A DNA stretch of 64,000 bases, taken from Pirellulaceae bacterium (GTDB lineage Bacteria; Planctomycetota; Planctomycetia; Pirellulales; Pirellulaceae). The notes below the pieces were generated by a model, which saw nothing but the letters and a program-made list of their open reading frames with translations, was not told the origin of the DNA and did no database searches. Position 1 is the first letter of the stretch, and each line of letters begins with the position of its first letter. Position numbers and translations under genes: made by a program. The DNA is taken from the NCBI GenBank assembly GCA_023382975.1, contig JAHDXO010000003.1, positions 46,632-110,631 on the forward strand. Direction: 5' to 3'. This document shows positions 43,211-51,110 of the stretch, in pieces.

Positions 43211-44719
43211 TCATGGTTTCCAGGCTGGGCTGGGAGTCAATCCGATGGACGCCAAGGCAACATCGAAGTCGCGCGAGGCGAAGGCGGCCCAGCGATCGCC
43301 TTGATGGGCTTCCATGAAGATGGCTGCCGCGTGCTCCAGCAACGCTTCCACGTTCCCCGGGGCCGAATTCGCCAGAAACTCGGCGAACGCCCCTGGATTC
43401 AACCGGCCGACGTGCCGCGTCGCCGGATCGTTGGCCAAGCGACCGGCGAACTGCTGCAATCCGCCCACAAGTTCTGCGACCTCGCCCCTGGCGTAGGCAA
43501 CGACCAACGCATCGCGCGACCAGCCTTGATCGACCAATTGTTGCAAGCCCGCGTCGTCGGCCGGTGGGCAGAGCAGTCTCGGCGACGGCTGATGTCCCGG
43601 CGAGTCGTCGCTGCCGATGAACAACCGGGGGACATCGGCGGGCAACTGGTTCGGATCATCCCATCGGCTGGGATCGACGATCAGACAGGGTGCCGCCAGT
43701 TGCGCCAGGCGCCAGGCGAACAAACCCGGTTGAAACACGGATTGAGTGCCGCGGTACAGCCACAGGCCCGACCGGCAAGCAAAACGCGAGTAGAAACACG
43801 GTCGAGGCAAGGGCAGAAGCGTTTGCGAAGACGCCGCCCAAGGGGAATCGGGGCGGGGGCGTTTGACAACCGCCGCGCGTTGTTTGTCGAGTTCCTCCTT
43901 GGAAAGACCTCCTTGAACACTCACCAGAAATTCCGTCCGACCCGCGCGTAGTCGGTCGCCGTCAGCGAGCGGGGATTGCGAAACCCGGACGCCTTGGAGA
44001 TACGTTCCGTTGCGGCTGCCTAGATCCTTGAGCCAGACTCGCTGCCCTTCGCATTCGATCGAGAAATGTGAACCAGAAAGTTCGTGGTCGTGCCGCAACA
44101 CGAAATCGGCCTGGTCGGTGCGCCCGACGACCAGGACCTGCGGCGGCCGAAGCCAGACCTTCTTGCCTTGCCCGGGCCCCGCGACCGCCTCGATGCACAC
44201 TAGCTGCAACGCAGGTTGATGCGTCAACGGTGCGACAGGCGACGCAGGCGGTTCATGCCCTGGCGGTTCGGACGCCACGGACGGCTGTCCCCGTTGAACG
44301 TTTTGCTCGCCGTTTCCCACGAACTCGCTCTCTGCGGTTCGAAAGACGTCCGCCGTTCCGTCAAAGGACGCATGCGGAGGTGGTTCCGCCGCCGGCGGTT
44401 CCGTTTCAATTCCCACTCGCAATTCGGTCCCGCCGGCGGTGATCACCATCCCGTCCGCGAGCACCGCTTGCTCGATTTTCTGGCCGTCCAGCCACGTGCC
44501 GTTGGCGCTCTTCAAATCTCGGATCAGGCACTCGGTCGGCCTGCATTCCAGCGAAAAATGCGTGCTGGAAACCCGATGGTCGCGCTTCAGCGAAAAATCC
44601 GCGGCGTCGGTTCGCCCGACCGTCACACGCTGGCCGGGACGTATCCAGAAGCGGATCCCGCTGCATGGTCCGGACCGAGCTTCCAGCACGACGTTGCGGA
44701 TCGGTTTCGAAATGGCCAT
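43211..44719 (-). CDS. Double FHA-domain protein
   Basis: A 502-residue protein with two forkhead-associated domains. The first (about residues 5-105) shows VTVGRTDAADFSLKRDHRVSSTHF and LKSANGTWLDG; the second (about 165-265) shows LVVGRTDQADFVLRHDHELSGSHF and LGSRNGTYLQG. Both keep the phosphothreonine-binding Arg, Ser-x-x-His and Asn-Gly residues. The C-terminal 200 residues (WLYRGTQSVFQPGLFAWRL) are not recognised. FHA proteins often regulate type VI secretion post-translationally by Thr phosphorylation, and this gene lies in a VgrG/Rhs block. A second ATG three bases upstream is equally possible. Confidence 0.85.
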   Translation of the reverse strand: MAISKPIRNVVLEARSGPCSGIRFWIRPGQRVTVGRTDAADFSLKRDHRVSSTHFSLECRPTECLIRDLKSANGTWLDGQKIEQAVLADGMVITAGGTELRVGIETEPPAAEPPPHASFDGTADVFRTAESEFVGNGEQNVQRGQPSVASEPPGHEPPASPVAPLTHQPALQLVCIEAVAGPGQGKKVWLRPPQVLVVGRTDQADFVLRHDHELSGSHFSIECEGQRVWLKDLGSRNGTYLQGVRVSQSPLADGDRLRAGRTEFLVSVQGGLSKEELDKQRAAVVKRPRPDSPWAASSQTLLPLPRPCFYSRFACRSGLWLYRGTQSVFQPGLFAWRLAQLAAPCLIVDPSRWDDPNQLPADVPRLFIGSDDSPGHQPSPRLLCPPADDAGLQQLVDQGWSRDALVVAYARGEVAELVGGLQQFAGRLANDPATRHVGRLNPGAFAEFLANSAPGNVEALLEHAAAIFMEAHQGDRWAAFASRDFDVALASIGLTPSPAWKP

Positions 44720-44755
44720 CATCTTCTCGGGTCGCGGACAGCGCCCGCGCCGCAC

Positions 44756-45544
44756 TCAGGAGGAAAACGGATCGGGCTCGTCTCCCGAGGGCGGATCGAC
44801 CAACCGCAGTCGGTCTCGCGTGACGATCTGATTCTTGCGTTCGCCGGGCAGACCGAGGTACGGGCATCCGCCCGAATCGCAGAGCGTTGCGTCCCTGTCA
44901 CCCGGGACGATCCAGCGCAGTTTACCGCGTGAGATCCAGGGCGCCAATTCGAAATCCCAAGGAGCGCTGCGAGCCGACCAAGCCGATCGGCCATCGGGCG
45001 TCGCGAACGAACACGTCGTGGTTCGCCACGTCGGGGAGAGGGCAGCGGCGGCGATCTCGTTCGACGAGAAGTACGCAATCGGATACGCCCGATAGCCATT
45101 TTGCATCGCGAGACCCGCGATGACGGCAATCGCCGTCTCCTGTTGGAGGATCTCCGGCACGACATAGGGCACGTCCGGGCCGGGATGAGCCGGATGTTCG
45201 CCGCCCAGCGGAGCATTCCCCTGCAGCGACAAGGCTCCGGTCAGCAGACGGAAATGTGGACATGCACTCGGCGAACGGGCAGCGCCCAATTCGCGCTCCT
45301 GCCACCAGAAACCGTCGAGTCCCCACGGATCAAACGGAGACGTCACCGCTGTGCCGCAGTAGGGACAGCGACTGATCACGACGACCGGAAGACCATCGAA
45401 ATAGGCGCGCCGCGCCGTATCGCGCTGCCTCTTGGCATCGCTGGCTGTCAAGCCCATGGCCGGATCGCCGCCGGATCGCCAGATGGCGTGCAGCTTCCGG
45501 TAGTCCTGGAGCCAGGTGTCGCGTTGGGAACGGTCATCGTTCAT
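44756..45544 (-). CDS. Unknown protein downstream of Rhs, with CPYCG ribbon
   Basis: A 262-residue soluble protein with no signal or membrane segment. It has CPYCG near residue 61 and another Cys/His pair at SACPHF near residue 94, then CDSGGCPYLG near the C-terminus, so zinc binding is likely. It starts 19 bases after the rhs stop, where the immunity gene for an Rhs toxin normally sits, but it is large and conserved-looking for an immunity protein and may instead be an adaptor of the secretion block. It is not recognised. Confidence 0.75.
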   Translation of the reverse strand: MNDDRSQRDTWLQDYRKLHAIWRSGGDPAMGLTASDAKRQRDTARRAYFDGLPVVVISRCPYCGTAVTSPFDPWGLDGFWWQERELGAARSPSACPHFRLLTGALSLQGNAPLGGEHPAHPGPDVPYVVPEILQQETAIAVIAGLAMQNGYRAYPIAYFSSNEIAAAALSPTWRTTTCSFATPDGRSAWSARSAPWDFELAPWISRGKLRWIVPGDRDATLCDSGGCPYLGLPGERKNQIVTRDRLRLVDPPSGDEPDPFSS

Positions 45545-45563
45545 GGCTCATCTTCGATTCGGA

Positions 45564-48500
45564 TTAGTAGGGCCAGGGAATCTTCTTGTCATCGTACACA
45601 TTCTTCAGATTGTCGGTGCCTTCCACGTAGTGGGCGGTACCATTCTCGTCTACAACCACATAGTTCTCGTCGGCGCCGGGGTTACGCCCTGGACTGCCGT
45701 CCTTGTTCTTGAAGTCGTCGTTGGCGCCATGCTGGACCATGTCCTTGTCCGGTCCGTCGTAGTTGGCCGGATCGTTCAGGCCGTCGTTCATGTCGCGCTG
45801 GAATTCGGGATCGTTCGTCCCCTTGTCGTACGGTGTTCCGTCGCCCTTTTTCGGCGGGCCGTACTTGCCATCGGGGCCTTTGTCGTACACGCCCTGCATA
45901 TCGTAGTCGCCGTGGACATGCTTGCCGTCGGGATTCTTGATCACGCCGTCGTCGACCGAGTAGCCATCCTTCTTCAACTGATCCAGGTTGTCTTTGTAGC
46001 CGCTGCCGCCTTCGGATTTCGGCTTCCACTTGTCGGGCGATTGTCCCGTGGTGACTTTGCCTGCGTTGTCTCCGCTCTTCGCGGTGTTCAGCTTGCATTC
46101 GACCGGCTTCGGCACCCCGTTGGGATCTTTGATGTGCGGCACCGAGGCTTCGTTCCCGGCCCGCATCACGACCAGACGGTTGTTGTCCGCGCAGTGATTC
46201 TGCAGATTCTTGAGGTGGCCGGGATCCATTCCGCCCTTGGCCGCGACCGCTTCCGTACCTGCCGCATCGCCCTTCTTGGCAGGCGAAGGCGATTCCGCAC
46301 TCTTCGACTTCTTCGAACCGCCGAGGTCGTTGGAATGGTCCCAGCCGACCAAGTCCACGTGCGTCAGCGGATTGTGGCAGTACGCGTACAGGTTGTATCC
46401 GCCGGACTGTCCCGCCGGATCGGACTGAAGATAGCGTCCCAGCTCGGGGCTGTACGACCGAAACCGGTTGTCGTGCAGGCCCGTCTCGGCATCGAAGTAG
46501 TGTCCCGGCATTCGCAGATGCAGTTCGATTTCGCTGGCCGGATCGATATGGGCGGTGCCGTAGGGATCGATGCTGGCGCTCCAGACGGTCCTTCCCGTTG
46601 CGTCGAGTGCTTGCTCGATGCAGCCTCGCTGATCGGCGATCAGATGGTACACTCGGCCCTGCTTGGGGTCCGCATCGATCGCATCGTAGTCGATCATCAT
46701 GATGGGGACCAAGGCTTCCAGGTCCGCGTACAAATAGATTCGGCAGGACTGATCGGGGCGCACTTCGGCGGCTAGCCGGTTGTCGTCCCAATAGAATTCG
46801 GTGGTCTGGCCTTGCCATGTTTTGCGAATACGGCGCCCCAGCGGGTCGCACTCGGCAGTCCACGGCTGTTCGTCGATGACAGCCCGGACCAGCATGTCCT
46901 GCGAATCGTACTCGTAAAGAACGCGGCCCCCGGCGCCGGTCCGCGACGCGATGTGGTTGCGGTCGTTGTACGCGAACGTCGCACCGTTGGCCGCAACCAG
47001 TCGATTCCCTTCCATCAACTGGACGCCGTGCAGACCCGGCATCCGTAGCAGGTTGCCCGCCAAGTCTCGATCGTATGCCACACGCACCCCGTCCGGCGAC
47101 GTCTCGGCGATCAAACGATGCGCCGCGTCGTACTCAAATCGCGAGACCCCGTTTGCGTCGTGCCGTTCCAGAAGATCGCCGCCGGGCGAGTAGACGAATC
47201 GCGTCGTCGACGTCACGGCTCCCGACTGGACCACGCATCGCTCCAGCAGATGGCCATCGGCATCGTAGGTGCATCGTTCCGACGCCCCCTCGGCAAACGT
47301 TCGTTCAATTTGGCCGTCGTTGCCGTAACGCAACGACATAACTCGACCGGTTGGATCCGTGATCACCGCACCGCCGTTCTGGTCGAAGTCGAATTCCGTA
47401 CGGAATCCTTCGAAGACGACGGTTTCGCTGACCCGGCCAAAGGCGAGAGTGTGTTGGATGCCAAGCGAGTCGCGAAGGTCGGCCAGCACGCGACCGGCAC
47501 CATCGCGTTGAAAAATGGTCTCGCTGGTTTCGGTCGCCGCGCGAGTCACATGCCCCAGCGCGTCGTACTCCATTTCATGCGTCTGCCCGGACGCGAGCGA
47601 GCACTTGATCGGCAGCCCGTTCGGACCGATGCCAAAACGCAACAACACTTGGTCGGCGGCATCGCGCTTTTCGATCAGATTCCCAGCGCCGTCCCAAGCG
47701 TATTTCTCACGAACCGCACCGTGCCTGCGCACCTCGGCGATGCGGTCTTTCAAGTCGTACAAGTACTCGCTGACCGCGCCACCCGGATCGACGACCTTCG
47801 TCACGTACTCGTGCAGGTTGTACTCGTACTGGACCGCGGCGCCGTTGGGATCGGACCGGCGGCGAGCCAAATTCCACGAGGCAACCTCGGTGCGGTAGGC
47901 GCAACCGTCGGCGTCGACGTGCTCGATCGCATTGCCCTGGGCATCGTACCGCCACTGCTGCGTGCGGCCTCGCTGGTCCGTTTGCGAGACGAGACGCTCC
48001 ATCCCGTCGCGGACCTCGAGGATCGTCCCGTTCGCCGCGATTGCCGAGCCTGGCGCCGTGGCAACAATCCGGTCGGGGCGCACAAGCCCGCCCCAACGCC
48101 ATTCCAGCGGCGTTTGCGGCAGCTTCAGCAGCGGACGCTCCGGAGGATGCAGGTCAATGTGGCGCGGAGGGTGGATGTCGCCCAGCGACGTCCGCCTCGC
48201 GCAGTGACCGCCCCACGAGTCGTAAAGAAGTTCTGTTTCCTGTCCGATCTCGTCGACATCCAAGACGACTCGGCCAGAGTCGTCCAGCACGAACTGCCGC
48301 CGGTCGCCGTACGGGTCCATGATCTCGACCGCCGTGCCGTCGGCGTCGTAGGTGAAGACCCATTCGGCACCGTTCGCCGAGCGCCGGATCGATTGATGCA
48401 CGTCCGGATAGTATTCGAAGCGTTCGTCGTACAATCCGTCCTGGCCCCAGGTGCGGATGCACCGCCCGGCGTCGTCGTAAGCGTACAAGATCTCGTAGCC

Positions 48501-49793
48501 CAGCCGATTCTTCATGCAACTCAGTCGCCCGGCGCGGTCGTACGCGAAGATCGTCGAATGCCCGAGGGCGTCGGTATGCCGGACCAACGCATCTCGCTGG
48601 TCGTACGCGTAATGCGCGATCTCGCGCCACTTTCCGCCACGTTCCACCTCGACGCCCGTGATGAGGCCACGGGAGTTGTGCGTCATTCGCACTCGCGGGC
48701 CGTCATCGAACGCGGCCGAGACCAGATTTCCACGCTCGTCGTATGCCAGCCGCGCCCACTTCGCGGCGCTGTGCAGTCGCGCCAAGGGTGCAGGCTTTCC
48801 CGACGTCGGAATGTCGAACTCCATGTCGGGCTCACCGCGTCGGCGCAGCCGATACGTTCGGCCCGCGATGCGCGACACCTCGAAGCCCGCCCACACGGAA
48901 ACGCCCGTTTCCGGATCGATGGGCGGCAACTCGAATTCCTCGCCCGAACCGTCGGTGAACAGGAATCCGTCGCGGGTGACGGCCAGCGTCCGCTGGTACT
49001 CGTGCCGCCAACCGCGGCCCATGGGCGAGTCGATAGCGGACCACTGCGAATCGTAATACCGCTTCCAAACGAACGGGATCTCGCCGGGCAAGCGGTAGTC
49101 CTCCAACCGCTCGACGACGGCGCCCGTGATGGCATCGACCGGGCAGCCGCCTTCGCACGAGCCCTTGTTCGCCGGTGACTTGCCTTTCTTCTTGCCCTTG
49201 AATTTGGCCCGGACGTTGTCGAATTTGCTCTTGGCCTTCTTGAACGCCTTGGTCTTGCGGAGCTTCTTAAATGCCTTGCCCAGGCCGGCCATCGCGGCCT
49301 TCATTCCCAGCACCATCAACGAGATCGTCGGCGGACCGCCGACCAGCACGGGCGGGCCCGTGGGGATAGGCAACACGACGCTCGTGGGCAACAGCAGGGA
49401 TTTGATCTTGCTCTTCTTCTTCAGGCGCGGGATCGGCGGCATCCCGATGCACTGGCAACTGAGCGCCGGCAGGGCCAGATAACTGAAGGCATCGCCGTCC
49501 ACATCGACGGTTGCGCTGCCCATGAACATCTCGCACTCGTTCCCCGGCGGCTTGATGAAGGTGCCGCCGATCGGGATGTGCGATGGCACGCACTTGCCCG
49601 CCGTCCCCGCCTGCGCCCGATGGACGCCGTTGACCAGCACGGTCGAGCCGATGATCGGCACGTAATCCATCGGATCGATCAGGAAGCCGATGAAGGGGTG
49701 CGGGATCGGAACCGGCGGCACGGGCCCCGGCGGCTGAATCAGATGAATATCGATTCCCAGGACCGGATCGAAATGTTTCGCGGCGGGCATCAT
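45564..49793 (-). CDS. rhs: PAAR-like Rhs polymorphic toxin with ExoY-like C-terminus
   Basis: A 1409-residue Rhs protein. N-terminal DUF4150/PAAR-like tip domain (about 1-130; GDAFSYLALPALSCQCIGMPP) is followed by a hydrophobic and basic linker. The shell-entry motif CPVDAITGAVVERLEDY comes at about 197, and many YD repeats (YDERGNLVSA, YDALGHVTRA, YDADGHLLER) lead to the core end FRSYSPELGRYLQSDP and LYAYCHNPLTHVDLVGW. The last ~259 residues (45564-46343) are the cargo. Cargo residues in MRAGNEA, PVECKLNTAKSGDNAGK, HGDYDMQGVY and DMVQHGANDD recall ExoY/edema-factor cyclases. ATG 49793 overlaps the stop of the TPR gene (ATGA). It should be delivered on the VgrG encoded upstream. Confidence 0.9.
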   Translation of the reverse strand: MMPAAKHFDPVLGIDIHLIQPPGPVPPVPIPHPFIGFLIDPMDYVPIIGSTVLVNGVHRAQAGTAGKCVPSHIPIGGTFIKPPGNECEMFMGSATVDVDGDAFSYLALPALSCQCIGMPPIPRLKKKSKIKSLLLPTSVVLPIPTGPPVLVGGPPTISLMVLGMKAAMAGLGKAFKKLRKTKAFKKAKSKFDNVRAKFKGKKKGKSPANKGSCEGGCPVDAITGAVVERLEDYRLPGEIPFVWKRYYDSQWSAIDSPMGRGWRHEYQRTLAVTRDGFLFTDGSGEEFELPPIDPETGVSVWAGFEVSRIAGRTYRLRRRGEPDMEFDIPTSGKPAPLARLHSAAKWARLAYDERGNLVSAAFDDGPRVRMTHNSRGLITGVEVERGGKWREIAHYAYDQRDALVRHTDALGHSTIFAYDRAGRLSCMKNRLGYEILYAYDDAGRCIRTWGQDGLYDERFEYYPDVHQSIRRSANGAEWVFTYDADGTAVEIMDPYGDRRQFVLDDSGRVVLDVDEIGQETELLYDSWGGHCARRTSLGDIHPPRHIDLHPPERPLLKLPQTPLEWRWGGLVRPDRIVATAPGSAIAANGTILEVRDGMERLVSQTDQRGRTQQWRYDAQGNAIEHVDADGCAYRTEVASWNLARRRSDPNGAAVQYEYNLHEYVTKVVDPGGAVSEYLYDLKDRIAEVRRHGAVREKYAWDGAGNLIEKRDAADQVLLRFGIGPNGLPIKCSLASGQTHEMEYDALGHVTRAATETSETIFQRDGAGRVLADLRDSLGIQHTLAFGRVSETVVFEGFRTEFDFDQNGGAVITDPTGRVMSLRYGNDGQIERTFAEGASERCTYDADGHLLERCVVQSGAVTSTTRFVYSPGGDLLERHDANGVSRFEYDAAHRLIAETSPDGVRVAYDRDLAGNLLRMPGLHGVQLMEGNRLVAANGATFAYNDRNHIASRTGAGGRVLYEYDSQDMLVRAVIDEQPWTAECDPLGRRIRKTWQGQTTEFYWDDNRLAAEVRPDQSCRIYLYADLEALVPIMMIDYDAIDADPKQGRVYHLIADQRGCIEQALDATGRTVWSASIDPYGTAHIDPASEIELHLRMPGHYFDAETGLHDNRFRSYSPELGRYLQSDPAGQSGGYNLYAYCHNPLTHVDLVGWDHSNDLGGSKKSKSAESPSPAKKGDAAGTEAVAAKGGMDPGHLKNLQNHCADNNRLVVMRAGNEASVPHIKDPNGVPKPVECKLNTAKSGDNAGKVTTGQSPDKWKPKSEGGSGYKDNLDQLKKDGYSVDDGVIKNPDGKHVHGDYDMQGVYDKGPDGKYGPPKKGDGTPYDKGTNDPEFQRDMNDGLNDPANYDGPDKDMVQHGANDDFKNKDGSPGRNPGADENYVVVDENGTAHYVEGTDNLKNVYDDKKIPWPY

Positions 49794-51094
49794 GACGACG
49801 CGGCTCCTTGCTCGATACGCGATTCCCAGTCCTCGCCCACCAGCGAGACCATTCGTTGGCGCACCATGTCCTCCTGATCCGGATTCACGCCCTCGGCGAC
49901 CAGCCGCAACAGTAACTGGCCCACGTAAGGCAGCGTGGAATTCGGACGCATCGTTTCCTCCAGTTGCTGGCCGGCCTCCAACGCCTTGACCGCGCGCCGC
50001 CAGGCCCGCGGCTTCTCGCCCGCGGTCTCTCGGCACCAGGCGGCCATCCGCCAGGCTTCCAAGGCCGCGAACGGTTCCTGTTGCTGCTCGGCCAGCGGGC
50101 CGATCCCCTCGTACACCTCGGCGGCTTCGGCGAACTGCTGGTTGCCGACTAACGCGGCGCCTTCGGCAAAACGCGTCTGGATGTCCAACTTCGCCGCTCC
50201 CGGCTCACTGCGTCCCGCGATCGCCCGGTTCGCCGCGCGGTAGCAGGCCAGCGTCTGCCCGACGTCTCCGGCGGCGAAGTAGGTGGCGCCCAGTGCCATC
50301 TGCACGGCGGTGGCCAACTGGGGCCAATCCTGTTCTTGGGCGATTGCCGCGGCCCGCTGCGCCGCATACACCGCCGCGGCCACGTTCCCCACCGCTGCGG
50401 CTTGAGTCAGCGCAACGAATAGTCGGCGGAATGTAAAGCCCGGTCCCGACCCGGGAATCTCGCGGACCAACTCCGCATACGCGCCGGGCATGTCCAAGTC
50501 CGGCTCGACCGTGACCACTCGTTTCGGTTCCACCTCGGCCAAACGTTCCAAGATCGGTGCCGCCGTCGAATCGACGACCAAGAACCGCAGGCGAAGCGGC
50601 ATGTCGGGCCTGGCCACCAGCCGCGACAACCATTGGCACCAACCGGCCGCGTCGGCGATCGAGGCCGGTGTCAGCACGACCGCCAAGTTCTCCATCATGT
50701 CGTCGTACTTTTCCAACAACGACCCGGTAGCGTGCAGAAAGTTGGCCGTATCCGAGCGGCCTGGGACCAGCGGTGGACACTGCCAATCCGCGGGGATCCC
50801 TTCCGCCGCGATCCCTTCGCGGATCTCGTCGAATTGCTCGATCAGCGAATCGCGCAGCACCAGCCCGTGCCCCGAGGCGTTCTCCACGGGCTCGTGGAAC
50901 CGCAGGAACAGGTCCGGGCTTTCGCTGGCCTCCTCGTTTTGCCATTCCAGGAAGGCATCCAGCAGTTGTGTACCATCGCTGTCCAGTACCAGTCGCAACA
51001 GTCGCGCCTGGTCGTTGCCGGTGAACTCGGTCCAGATCGCTTCGATCTGGTCGAGCCGCCGCTGGATCGCGTTCTTTCGTAAACCTGTGGGCAA
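49790..51094 (-). CDS. TPR-rich VgrG/Rhs-associated protein
   Basis: A 434-residue helical protein. The second half is a set of TPR-like hairpins (GNVAAAVYAAQRAAAIAQEQ, GDVGQTLACYRAANRAIAG, QQFAEAAEVYEGIGPLAEQ). The first half contains LVLDSDGTQLLDAFLEW and VEPKRVVTVEPDLDMP and is not recognised. It lies between vgrG (16 bases upstream) and rhs (four-base overlap), so it is probably a chaperone or adaptor that loads the Rhs cargo. The start codon is TTG 51094, behind AGGAGCGTCCCC; no ATG is near. Confidence 0.75.
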   Translation of the reverse strand: MPTGLRKNAIQRRLDQIEAIWTEFTGNDQARLLRLVLDSDGTQLLDAFLEWQNEEASESPDLFLRFHEPVENASGHGLVLRDSLIEQFDEIREGIAAEGIPADWQCPPLVPGRSDTANFLHATGSLLEKYDDMMENLAVVLTPASIADAAGWCQWLSRLVARPDMPLRLRFLVVDSTAAPILERLAEVEPKRVVTVEPDLDMPGAYAELVREIPGSGPGFTFRRLFVALTQAAAVGNVAAAVYAAQRAAAIAQEQDWPQLATAVQMALGATYFAAGDVGQTLACYRAANRAIAGRSEPGAAKLDIQTRFAEGAALVGNQQFAEAAEVYEGIGPLAEQQQEPFAALEAWRMAAWCRETAGEKPRAWRRAVKALEAGQQLEETMRPNSTLPYVGQLLLRLVAEGVNPDQEDMVRQRMVSLVGEDWESRIEQGAASS

Positions 51095-51110
51095 GGGGAC
51101 GCTCCTGGTA

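Noticed and set aside
49794..50036. 81-residue N-terminal extension of the Rhs protein
   Set aside because: It is out-of-frame shadow of the TPR gene; ATG 49793 overlaps that gene's stop as ATGA and begins a PAAR-like domain.
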